From positions 124,001-188,000 of the forward strand of contig CAXXQT010000003.1 in assembly GCA_963674575.2 (NCBI GenBank): a DNA stretch of 64,000 bases, written 5' to 3'. A program made the translations under genes and the position numbers. Under the pieces are notes generated by a model. The model made no database searches, was not told the origin of the DNA, and saw only the letters and a program-made list of their open reading frames with translations. Position 1 is the first letter of the stretch, and every line of letters begins with the position of its first letter. Shown piece by piece: positions 18,096 through 25,418 of this stretch. Source of the stretch: JAAYAY01 sp963674575. Lineage in GTDB: Bacteria; Planctomycetota; Planctomycetia; Pirellulales; Thermoguttaceae.

Positions 18096-18548
18096 TCATC
18101 GATAATCGCAGAATTCGATGAGGTTTCCTTCCGGGTCGCGGCAGTAGACGATCCACTTCTGACGCGTGCCGTAGTCGACCTGCACGGAGGGGACCTTCTG
18201 GACGGGGGCCAGCACCTCGCCGCCGGCGGCGCGAACGGCCTCGACGGCCCCGTCGATATCCTCAACCCGGAAGGCCATGTGGCGGAAGCCCTTCGTGTTG
18301 GCCATTCCCTGGTCGGCTGGGCGTGAGCCCTTGGGCGAACGATAGGCGATCAATTCCAGCGGCGGGCCTGCCGCCGGTTCGAGATAGACGACGTCGGCCT
18401 CCACGTCCGGCAAGAGGGTGATGGCTTCGATCCAGTCGCCGCGGATGGTGACCTCGCGGGTGACGCGCAGCCCGAGGGTGTCGCGATAGAAGGCGGTCAT
18501 TTTCGGAAGGTCTTCAACGACGATATTGACGTGGTCGATCTGTTTCAT
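18096..18548 (-). CDS. Glyoxalase/VOC-family protein
   Basis: About 150 residues forming a typical vicinal-oxygen-chelate fold: the opening IDHVNIVVEDLPKMTAFYRDTLG and the closing CRDPEGNLIEFCDY are diagnostic, with two beta-alpha-beta-beta-beta halves. Likely metal ligands are His5 and the Glu near the C-terminus. Members include lyases, dioxygenases and methylmalonyl-CoA epimerases, and the exact reaction is not assignable here. The ATG at 18548 is preferred over a TTG at 18575. It stands alone on the minus strand. Confidence 0.85.
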   Translation of the reverse strand: MKQIDHVNIVVEDLPKMTAFYRDTLGLRVTREVTIRGDWIEAITLLPDVEADVVYLEPAAGPPLELIAYRSPKGSRPADQGMANTKGFRHMAFRVEDIDGAVEAVRAAGGEVLAPVQKVPSVQVDYGTRQKWIVYCRDPEGNLIEFCDYR

Positions 18549-18611
18549 GATGGGCGGAGTAGTTGCCGGGGTCAAAGAATATCCAACTTCATAGCGAATA
18601 GAAGGGGCGCC

Positions 18612-18660
18612 CTTGTCTTGCAGCCCTTCAGTCTTCGGTCTTCAGCCTTCAGCCTAAACC
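18612..18660 (-). repeat. Partial copy of the CTTCAG-rich palindromic repeat
   Basis: CCCTTCAGTCTTCGGTCTTC and following CAGCCTTCAGCC match one half of the longer repeats at 22303, 46542, 53036 and 63882, in reverse orientation. Confidence 0.5.
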
Positions 18661-19541
18661 TACCGCAAGGCGATCGATTTCGATAGCCGGTTGCCGCTCT
18701 TGTCTTCGATGTGGCAGTTGAAAGGCCCGTGCTCTGGGCGGAACTGGGTGACGAACCCTTGCAGCGTTCCCCGCGACGTCATCTGGACGGGCTGCTTGAC
18801 CGATTGGCCCTTGCCACCCTCAATGACCCAGAAGAGAGGAACGGGGCCGGTCGGTTGGTTGGCGGTGAACTGGTAGTCGACGCTGAATCCCATGGCGGTC
18901 CCGGTTGGAAGACTCTGGGGGAGGGCGACTCCGGCCGAGAGCCGGATCGTGCCCGGGCCCCACGGATCTGCACTGGTGGACGGCCGTGAGGGCGGCGGAG
19001 GGGAGGGCTCGTCGCGGCTGGGGGCCGGTTGGGGCGACGCAGTAGGTGCGGGGGCGTCCTGGGCGGAAACTGGCTCGGTCGACTCGGGCGGAATTTCCTC
19101 CGTGGGGGATGCGCCGGTCGGAGGCGTGGCTTCGAGTTCGGGCTGCCGGGCTTCGGGCTCGTAGGCGAGTTCCGCGGACGGTTGGGCGCCGTCCGGTTGG
19201 GCAGCCATGTCGGCGACGGATTGCTCGTCGCCTGCCTGATCGCTTCCGCTTTCGACCATGGAGAGGAATACCATGAGCACGGCCACGAGGACGGCGCCGC
19301 CTCCGAGTACCATGGTGAGCAACAGCCAGCCTTCCACGGCGAACGATTTTTGAGGGGGGCGTCGATGGGACGCGGATGCCGCGTTGTGCACCACCGGTTG
19401 AGGGCGATCCAGTTCTTCGTCGAGCAGGCTCGCCTGGGGGATCAAGAGGGGGCGGCCACAGCCCGGGCACTGGATCTGCTTTCCGGCCAGGGCGTCGGTC
19501 GCCCTAAACTTCTTTCCGCAGGGACAGGCAACGAATGGCAT
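18660..19541 (-). CDS. Zinc-ribbon membrane-anchored protein of unknown function
   Basis: A 293-residue protein with four parts. An N-terminal zinc ribbon (CPCGKKF, then CPGCGRPLLIP) is followed by one membrane helix at about residues 73-93. A long Pro/Glu/Ala-rich linker spans about 95-200. A C-terminal domain of about 90 residues is beta-rich (MGFSVDYQFTANQPTGPVPL and later). The N-terminal CxC...CxxC arrangement is common in planctomycete proteins whose roles are unknown. The ribbon would face the cytoplasm and the C-domain the periplasm (inference). Confidence 0.6.
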   Translation of the reverse strand: MPFVACPCGKKFRATDALAGKQIQCPGCGRPLLIPQASLLDEELDRPQPVVHNAASASHRRPPQKSFAVEGWLLLTMVLGGGAVLVAVLMVFLSMVESGSDQAGDEQSVADMAAQPDGAQPSAELAYEPEARQPELEATPPTGASPTEEIPPESTEPVSAQDAPAPTASPQPAPSRDEPSPPPPSRPSTSADPWGPGTIRLSAGVALPQSLPTGTAMGFSVDYQFTANQPTGPVPLFWVIEGGKGQSVKQPVQMTSRGTLQGFVTQFRPEHGPFNCHIEDKSGNRLSKSIALR

Positions 19542-19631
19542 GTCAATTTCATCCGGTACGTTGATCGGTCAACGCGAATTGCGGTCTATGCCGGTGATCG
19601 TAGCAGGTTCCAAGCCGGACGCAAGACACCC

Positions 19632-19660
19632 AGTAGGTCCTGGACGCCGCACGGGCCCCG
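19632..19660 (+). repeat. Double-hairpin repeat, copy 3 (diverged)
   Basis: AGTAGGTCCTGGACGCCGCA then CGGGCCCC. The core GGACGCCGCACGG is shared with copies 1 and 2, while the second hairpin is not clearly preserved. Confidence 0.45.
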
Positions 19661-19734
19661 GATACGGATCATGGCAGGCCAATTCAGTCGTCCTGTGGTG
19701 GAGTGGGCTGTTGCCCTCCATTGCCGCCGAGCCC

Positions 19735-19808
19735 AAAAGCCCGGCTGCAAATCGAGCGGTTCTCGCTGCTGCAACGTCTCCTTGGAACCAAACGGTAGCA
19801 GCCGGGCT
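19735..19808 (+). repeat. 74-nt AGCCCGGCT inverted-repeat element, copy 3
   Basis: Begins AAAAGCCCGGCTGC and ends GCAGCCGGGCT. About 72 of its 74 bases are repeated in copy 4 some 160 nt further on, and the flank CTTGAATTGACCACCTCA is shared as well. Confidence 0.75.
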
Positions 19809-19895
19809 CTTGAATTGACCACCTCAGATCAGACTGCCTGGTGACGAAGGTTAGCGGCACTAGCCCGGCTCTTGGCTTCCATTTCCAGCAACTTC

Positions 19896-19969
19896 AAAAG
19901 CCCGGCTGCAAATCAAACGGTTCTCGCTGCTGCAACGTCTCCTTGGAACCCAACGGTAGCAGCCGGGCT
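19896..19969 (+). repeat. 74-nt AGCCCGGCT inverted-repeat element, copy 4
   Basis: Near-identical to copy 3. It is followed by a 19-nt insertion that adds one more AGCCGGGCT half-site (19980-19988) before the shared flank CTTGAATTGACCACCTCA. Confidence 0.75.
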
Positions 19970-20101
19970 GAATCCGAGTAGCCGGGCTCTTGAATTGACC
20001 ACCTCATAGCAGGTAGCCTATGGCCTTAACCTGCAGCGAAAGTAGCCCGGCTAAGGCTTTGCGGGGAGTCCGGCTTTTCAAGTTGTTGACAGGAACGATC
20101 C

Positions 20102-21184
20102 ATGTTTGTTTACAAACCAATTCTGAGTGACGTACTTCCCGGTCTTCGCCGGCTTTACGAGCGGAGGGCCCAGGACCGGATCTTCGCCGTGATGGAAACA
20201 CCGAGCCGGGCGCTGGCCGAGTTCCAGGCTCGATATTCGGAGGGGTATTGCGAGGCTCCCGATCCGGCCGGGCGAATCGCCTTCTGGAACTGGTACTACT
20301 CGGAACGGGCTGCCGTGGAAGACGACTCCGTGCCCAGCGCCTATCTGAGCGAGATGGATCAGGGGCTCTACGGCGGCCTGGTCGGAGGCAACGTGCAGTT
20401 CATGGCCGATCCTGCAACCGGTTGGATCTCGTCGATGGTCGCGCCCATTTTGGACAATTGGTCCGAACTGGCGAGCCTCCGCTTCGATCGTTCCCATCCC
20501 TGGTTCACCCGCTACCTGAATCAACTCCGGATCTTTACGGAAGGGGCGGCGGGTAAGTTCGGTGTAAGCCACTTCATCCTGATCGATGGGCTGAATTTCG
20601 TCTTTGAACTGGTTGGGGCGACCGAGACCTACCTGAGCCTTTACGAGCACACCGACGAGGTGCGCCGGGCAATCGAGTTGGCCTTCGAGATCAACGTGGC
20701 TGTCCAGTCGGCGTTCTTCGAGAACACGAGCGACCTGGAAGGGGGAACGTGCAGCAACATGGTCCAGTGGATCTCGGGCCGGATCGTGTCGGAGAGCGTC
20801 GACCCGTTCCACATGACCTCGATCGAGACGCTGGAGGAGTGGGGGCGAGGGCCGGCCGAGCGGATCTTCTCCGAATTCGACGGCGGCGTGGTCCACATTC
20901 ACGGTAACGGCCGGCATCTGTTGGAAACGGTGGCCACGTTCCGCGGCCTCAAGGCGATGTTCCTGGGCGACGACCGGGGATTTCCCAAGGCCTTCGACGT
21001 GCTGGGCGATATCCAGCAAAGCACGGGCGACATGCCGCTGGTGCTCGACGTGCCCCTGGAAGCGTTCGTGGACAAGCTCGACCGCCACCAGTTGCCCGGC
21101 GGGGTTCTTTATCGAGTCAACGGTGTGCCCGATGCGGATGAGGCGAATCGGTTGATGGAACGGGTGCGGGGGTATCGGGTGTAG
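20102..21184 (+). CDS. Uroporphyrinogen-decarboxylase-family protein (methyltransferase-like)
   Basis: A 360-residue TIM-barrel protein of the UROD superfamily, without signal peptide. Supporting features are the late segment VVHIHGNGRHLLETV, the strand FGVSHFILIDGLN and the closing GGVLYRVNGVPDADEANRLMERVR. The Arg-rich N-terminal signature of true heme-pathway HemE is absent. It more likely belongs to the diverse group that includes cobamide-dependent methyltransferases of the MtaA/CmuA type. Substrate is unknown. The ATG at 20102 follows CAGGA. The upstream region is packed with repeats. Confidence 0.7.
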   Translation: MFVYKPILSDVLPGLRRLYERRAQDRIFAVMETPSRALAEFQARYSEGYCEAPDPAGRIAFWNWYYSERAAVEDDSVPSAYLSEMDQGLYGGLVGGNVQFMADPATGWISSMVAPILDNWSELASLRFDRSHPWFTRYLNQLRIFTEGAAGKFGVSHFILIDGLNFVFELVGATETYLSLYEHTDEVRRAIELAFEINVAVQSAFFENTSDLEGGTCSNMVQWISGRIVSESVDPFHMTSIETLEEWGRGPAERIFSEFDGGVVHIHGNGRHLLETVATFRGLKAMFLGDDRGFPKAFDVLGDIQQSTGDMPLVLDVPLEAFVDKLDRHQLPGGVLYRVNGVPDADEANRLMERVRGYRV

Positions 21185-21202
21185 AGAGCACTCCTGTTGC
21201 GC

Positions 21203-21277
21203 AGAAGCCGGGCTACCGGTGGGCGCTCAACTGGTCTGATTGTACGGCATGAAGTGGGCGGTTCAAGAGCCCGGCTT
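21203..21277 (-). repeat. 74-nt AGCCCGGCT inverted-repeat element, copy 5
   Basis: Plus strand begins AGAAGCCGGGCTACCGGTGG and ends CAAGAGCCCGGCTT, 75 nt. It lies just after the stop of the UROD-like gene and before the convergent isomerase gene. Confidence 0.65.
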
Positions 21278-21289
21278 CGGTGTTGGCTG

Positions 21290-22243
21290 CTACGCGCCCG
21301 CCTCTCGGATCGCGTTCTGCAAGTGGGCCAGCGCTGCCTTGTAGGTGTCGGGACCCACGTATTCGAGGATCAGTGGGGCCTTGGGGGTGCGCTGGGCGGT
21401 CAGTTTGACGAACTCGGGATAGTCGAGGTCGCCCTGTCCGGCCGGCACGCCGCGGTCCACGTGGAGCTTGCGGTCCTTGGCGTGGAGGCAGTCGATGTAG
21501 GGACCCAGTTGGTCGAACATCTCGCCCAGATCGTTGACCTCCAGGATGTTGGCGGGGTCGAGGAGGGAGCGGATTCGCGGGGAACCGATTTCTTCGATGA
21601 AAAGCCGGGTGCGCTTGGCGCTGGCCAGGAAGCCGCGGAAGAAGGCTTCCAGCAGCACGGTGGCGTTGTGGCGCTCGGCCATTTCGGCGAGTTGCTTGCC
21701 CGTGGCAACCATCGTGTTCCAGACCTCTTCCTGGAAATGGTAGGCCACAGGCGGTTCCGGCTCGTCGCTGTTGTGATAGTGCCCTGCCTCAGTGATGAAC
21801 GTCTTCACGCCCATGTCGCCGCCGATTCGCATCATGGCGTCGAAATAGGCCAGGTTGGCTTTCCGCTCCTCTTCATCCGGATGAATCAAGTTCGTGTAGA
21901 CGCCGAGGCTGTGGATCGAGATGTTCTTCGCGTGGTATGCCTCGCTGATCGCCTCGCAGCGCTTTGCCGTGAGGTCTGACACGTCGGACCGCCCGTTGTA
22001 TTTCCAATAGCGGCTATCGGTCTGGTTGAGGAAGAGCTGGATGACATTCAGGCCGTTCTGGGCCAGTTCCTCGGCAAGCTGGGCATTTGTGTAGCCGCCG
22101 AAACCGAGAGTGGCAATTCCGAGGGTCAGGTCGGTCTTTTCGGCGGCCTGGGCCTGGCGGACAAGAGAACCGGCGGTCAGCGGCAGGGCGGCCGCGGCCG
22201 CTCCCAGGCAAAGGGCTCGGCGACGAGTGATGGCAGGTTGCAT
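21290..22243 (-). CDS. Xylose-isomerase-like TIM-barrel protein, Tat-exported
   Basis: About 317 residues. The ATG at 22243 has GGAGGG nine bases upstream and gives a twin-arginine signal (ITRRRALCLGAAAAALP). The mature part is an AP-endonuclease-2/sugar-epimerase barrel. Likely metal ligands sit in FITEAGHYH, LLEAFF, LLDPAN and CLHAKD. Secreted members of this fold in planctomycetes include 3-keto-glycoside eliminases and epimerases, which fits the oxidoreductase immediately upstream (inference). An in-frame start at 22276 lacks a site. Confidence 0.8.
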   Translation of the reverse strand: MQPAITRRRALCLGAAAAALPLTAGSLVRQAQAAEKTDLTLGIATLGFGGYTNAQLAEELAQNGLNVIQLFLNQTDSRYWKYNGRSDVSDLTAKRCEAISEAYHAKNISIHSLGVYTNLIHPDEEERKANLAYFDAMMRIGGDMGVKTFITEAGHYHNSDEPEPPVAYHFQEEVWNTMVATGKQLAEMAERHNATVLLEAFFRGFLASAKRTRLFIEEIGSPRIRSLLDPANILEVNDLGEMFDQLGPYIDCLHAKDRKLHVDRGVPAGQGDLDYPEFVKLTAQRTPKAPLILEYVGPDTYKAALAHLQNAIREAGA

Positions 22244-22302
22244 GGTCGGACGCCCTCCGGACTTGGTGAATGGCAAGGTAGGGTGCGTCTTGACGCACCA
22301 AG

Positions 22303-22427
22303 GACTAAGGCTGGAGGCTGTAGGCTGGAGGTTCGTGATGCGGGGTCGATTGAGGTGGAAAACCGATTTCGATGCAACGAAAGTCTCTGTCCCGCAGTTC
22401 TTTAGTCTTCGGCCCTGTCTCCGCCGT
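22303..22427 (-). repeat. CTTCAG-rich palindromic repeat, reverse copy
   Basis: On the minus strand it reads CGGCGGAGACAGGGCCGAAG through AATCGACCCCGCATC to CCTACAGCCTCCAGCC. The same blocks recur in order at 46542, 53036 and 63882. Confidence 0.6.
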
Positions 22428-22476
22428 TAATCGTTTTCACTTTGAGTTACTGATGGTCGGGTTGGCTGGGTATTCC

Positions 22477-22540
22477 GCCCCTCCCCCTGCCCTCCCCCTC
22501 GCTCGCAAGCTCGCTGGGGAGGGGGAACTGCGGGGGAGGC
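22477..22540. repeat. CCTCCCC/GGGGAGG hairpin
   Basis: CCCTCCCCCTC pairs with GGGGAGGGGGA around an AGCTT-like centre. Similar hairpins follow the genes at 29062 and 33186, which suggests a recurrent gene-end structure. Confidence 0.5.
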
Positions 22541-22557
22541 TTCAAACTTCACACTTC

Positions 22558-23982
22558 CTACAGGCTCCAGCCTTTTCGGTACTCGCGTTGGAGGAGCTTG
22601 TTGGCTTCGTCGTCGTTGGTGATCTTGAGGTTGGGGCCGTCCCATTCGATGGTCTTGCCGGTGCGGATGGCGATGTTGCCGAGCAGGCAGGCTTCGGTGA
22701 GCAGGCCGGAGTGGGCGACGAAGTCGGAGCCGGCGGGCTCGCCGCCGCGGCAGGCGTTGATGAACTCCTGGTCGTGGCCGGGAGATCGTGCCAGTACTTC
22801 CGGCGGGCGTCCGTACTCTCGCATTCGGCTGTCGGGGACGAGCCGGTGTCCCATGAGGACGCCGTCTTCGCCGATCATGATGTCACCCGAGACCTTTCGT
22901 CCCTCTTCAAGCCCCTTGGGGCGAGGCGGCTGGGCGCCGCCGCTGAGCCAGTGCAGCTTGACCGGCGGCATGTCGCCCCGAGCGGGGAACTCGTAGTGGA
23001 GATTGAACACGCGGGGGTAGATTTCCGGGTTCACATACTCACACTCGGCCTCGACCTTGGTGGGGCTGCCCAGCTTGAGGGCTTTGAAGATCGTGGAGAG
23101 CTTGTGGCAGCCGAGGTCGCCGATCTGGCCGGTCCCAAAGTCCCACCAGTCTCGCCAGCGCCACGGTTCGTAGCACGGGTGATAGGGCCGCTCGGGTGCG
23201 GGGCCGAGCCAAAGGTCCCAATCGAGGGCGTCGGGAACGGGCGGCGTGTCCGTGGGGCGGCCGGGCCCTGCCGGCGGATCCCAGAAGCCCCGTCCCCAGG
23301 GAACGTAGACCTCGTGAACGGGCCCGATGGCTCCGTCGAGGATATACTCCTGGATCATCCGGGCCTTGGCCTCGGCCTGGCCCTGGTTCCCGAGTTGGGT
23401 GGCCACTTTCGCCTTCCTGGCCGCTTCCGTCACCATGCGGGCCTCGTAGACCGTGTAGGTGAGTGGTTTTTCGCAATAGACGTGCTTGCCCTTGCGGATG
23501 GCCGCCAGGGTGATCATGGCGTGGGAGAAATCGGGAGTGGCAACCATAACCGCATCGACGTCTTCCTTGTCGAGCAGTTCGCGGTAGTCGGCGTAGGTGT
23601 TGCAGCCTTTGTAGGAACCACGGTCTTTTTGCTCGGCGTACTTGGCTTCGATCGCCTTGCGGGCCGGTTCCCGCCCGGCAAGACGGGTGTCCTTGCCCTG
23701 GCTCCAGTTCCAGGACATGTAGCGGTCGCCTTCGCGGCACACGTCGCAGACGGCCAGGACCTGGACCTCGGGCGCCTCCGCGAAGCGGAGCATATTCTGG
23801 ATGCCCTGCCCGCCGACGCCGATGCCGGCCATGGTTGTTCTTTCGCTCGGGGGCACGTGCCCCTCGCCGCCCAGCACGTGGCGGGGAACGATCGACACGG
23901 CTGCCGCCGTGGCCAGTCCGCCCAGAAAGCGCCGGCGGGACATGCCGCGGGCAGATTCAAAACGCCGTTGACTATTCATCAT
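22558..23982 (-). CDS. Gfo/Idh/MocA-family oxidoreductase, Tat-exported
   Basis: A 474-residue NAD(P)-dependent oxidoreductase with an N-terminal twin-arginine signal (MSRRRFLGGLATAAAV) and a mature Rossmann domain starting MAGIGVGGQGI. The canonical EKP motif is intact in VYCEKPLTYTVYEARM. The C-terminal domain carries WWDFGTGQIGDLGCHKL, typical of secreted planctomycete members. It lies 314 nt upstream of the xylose-isomerase-like gene and downstream of a sialidase-like gene on the same strand. Together these look like a small glycan-processing set. The sugar substrate cannot be read from sequence. Confidence 0.9.
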   Translation of the reverse strand: MMNSQRRFESARGMSRRRFLGGLATAAAVSIVPRHVLGGEGHVPPSERTTMAGIGVGGQGIQNMLRFAEAPEVQVLAVCDVCREGDRYMSWNWSQGKDTRLAGREPARKAIEAKYAEQKDRGSYKGCNTYADYRELLDKEDVDAVMVATPDFSHAMITLAAIRKGKHVYCEKPLTYTVYEARMVTEAARKAKVATQLGNQGQAEAKARMIQEYILDGAIGPVHEVYVPWGRGFWDPPAGPGRPTDTPPVPDALDWDLWLGPAPERPYHPCYEPWRWRDWWDFGTGQIGDLGCHKLSTIFKALKLGSPTKVEAECEYVNPEIYPRVFNLHYEFPARGDMPPVKLHWLSGGAQPPRPKGLEEGRKVSGDIMIGEDGVLMGHRLVPDSRMREYGRPPEVLARSPGHDQEFINACRGGEPAGSDFVAHSGLLTEACLLGNIAIRTGKTIEWDGPNLKITNDDEANKLLQREYRKGWSL

Positions 23983-24034
23983 GTTCTTTTCCTTTTACGT
24001 AAGTGCAATCTCTGTGATTCGCTCAAGAGGCAAG

Positions 24035-25105
24035 TCATTCATCCGATTGTTCCAGGACGAGTTCAGCCGTGTAGACGCTGGTGCGAGTCTTTCCCGCCTC
24101 GTCTTTCTCGTGGCTCGAATACCAGGAAACCAGGGCGCGGCCGGGTTCCAGTTCGAGCAGGCCGGGATATGAATTATCGCCTCCGCTGGGCAGTTCTGCA
24201 AATTCGTGCAATTGATCGTCCACGAGCCAGCAGAGGGAGGTCTTGGGGCCCCGGTCTGGGGTCACGTGGCGTCCGCCGACCACGTAGCGATCGCCCCATT
24301 TCGTGATGAGCGGGCCGCCGATGTAGCGGTCCAGGTCCTTACGGTCCCACTCGGTGTAGGGCGGCTTGGAATGCAAGAGTTGGGCCTTGCCGCCGCCGCG
24401 TCGACCGATTCCGACGATGCTGCCGTCCGGCTCGAAGAGGAAGGCGGTTTCGTCGCCGGCGATTTCCTGGAAGACGGCGCGCTTGCGCCATATCAGGCCG
24501 TCGTCACTTTCGAGCATGAGCGACTCCACTTCGTGACCTTCGCCCCGGGGGCCGACGGCGAAACCGATTTTGCGCCGGCCGCAGAGGTAGGCTTTTCCGT
24601 TGTAGGCGGCGGCGCGCCAGATGTAGTGACCGAAGGTCCCGTCAAGCATGATCGGGCTGTGCCAGTTCTGCCCGTCCTCCGACCAGGCTGCATAGCCCAG
24701 GTGCAGATTGAGTTCGTATTGGTCACGCGGGAGCGTGGTTTCGCCACTGTACCAGGTGCCGGTGTAGACGAAGAGCTTGTCGTTGAAGACCAGAAAGTGG
24801 GGATCGCGTGTGTCGCGTCGCTTGACGGAGAAGCGGTGGACTTGCTGCCACTGTTTCCCGTCGTCGCTTGCCATGATGATGATCGAGGACGTGGGATGGA
24901 CCATGTGGCCGTCGGGGCAGTTTCGGAATGCCAGGTAGATCCGCCCTTGAAACCGCACGAGGTCGGTGAAGGCGTTGTGGGGGCCGTCGTCGAACACGCG
25001 TCGGATCGATTCCACCCGCACTTTGGGCATGGCCTCGTCGGCGGCGGCGCGAACGGCGACCAGGGGGAGAATTATCAGTGCTGCTAGGAGAATGTGCTTG
25101 GTCAT
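24035..25105 (-). CDS. Sialidase-like six-bladed beta-propeller protein, secreted
   Basis: A 356-residue protein with a Sec signal peptide (first ~22 residues). At least three Asp-box turns are visible: SDDGKQW, SEDGQNW and SDDGLIW, as in BNR-repeat sialidases. The conserved GGDNSYPGLLEL near the C-terminus is shared with planctomycete sialidase-like proteins. Catalytic Arg-triad residues cannot be assigned with confidence, so true sialidase activity is uncertain. AAGGGG precedes the ATG. The stop is 52 nt from the oxidoreductase start, which suggests co-transcription. Confidence 0.75.
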   Translation of the reverse strand: MTKHILLAALIILPLVAVRAAADEAMPKVRVESIRRVFDDGPHNAFTDLVRFQGRIYLAFRNCPDGHMVHPTSSIIIMASDDGKQWQQVHRFSVKRRDTRDPHFLVFNDKLFVYTGTWYSGETTLPRDQYELNLHLGYAAWSEDGQNWHSPIMLDGTFGHYIWRAAAYNGKAYLCGRRKIGFAVGPRGEGHEVESLMLESDDGLIWRKRAVFQEIAGDETAFLFEPDGSIVGIGRRGGGKAQLLHSKPPYTEWDRKDLDRYIGGPLITKWGDRYVVGGRHVTPDRGPKTSLCWLVDDQLHEFAELPSGGDNSYPGLLELEPGRALVSWYSSHEKDEAGKTRTSVYTAELVLEQSDE

Positions 25106-25418
25106 GGAGGTCCCCTTGTCTCGGATGGTTCAACGATCGAATTCGCCCCGGAATTCTGCCTGTCACTGTTGTAGCCGCCGGACAGTGTCAATTGAAGACT
25201 TTGGCCGAAGATTCCGGGAAGTGGTTGGGGCGAGTGGGCTGCCGACTTCGTAGCGGTGGCGTCCCGGTCGCCGAACTGGCGAGTTGTTCGGCGGCAAGGA
25301 TGCCACCGCTACGAGACACGGACGGGCGCGAGGGAGCATGGCGAAAACGTGCCGTGTTCGTTAAGATAGCCGGTGGTATTTCCCGCCGTTTCCCTCACCT
25401 GAAGATTGTGAAGCCGCC
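25106..25418. other. Divergent intergenic region with a nested palindrome
   Basis: A 313-nt gap between the divergent sialidase-like and GH65-like genes, expected to hold promoters in both directions. I cannot pick a clear promoter. Its main feature is the nested palindrome at 25249-25313. Confidence 0.55.
25249..25313. repeat. Nested palindrome (REP-like)
   Basis: Outer arms CGTAGCGGTGGC (25249-25260) and GCCACCGCTACG (25302-25313) are perfect inverses of 12 bp. Inner arms CGCCGAAC (25269-25276) and GTTCGGCG (25286-25293) are perfect inverses of 8 bp. The whole could form a 65-nt cruciform or RNA hairpin. Confidence 0.75.

Larger units (their letters stand above)
19542..20101. other. Repeat-dense intergenic region
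   Basis: A 560-nt gap with no gene. It carries a third copy of the GGTTCCGG element (19632-19660), two nearly identical 74-nt AGCCCGGCT elements (19735-19808 and 19896-19969) and four further AGCCCGGCT or AGCCGGGCT half-sites (near 19861, 19980, 20043 and 20072). It is the densest repeat cluster in the window. Confidence 0.7.
22244..22557. other. Intergenic region with three structured repeats
   Basis: A 314-nt gap between two minus-strand genes. It holds a small GGTGCGT-CTTG-ACGCACC hairpin (22282-22299), a reverse copy of the CTTCAG-rich palindrome (22303-22427) and a pyrimidine/purine hairpin (about 22477-22540). No gene is supported. Confidence 0.6.
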
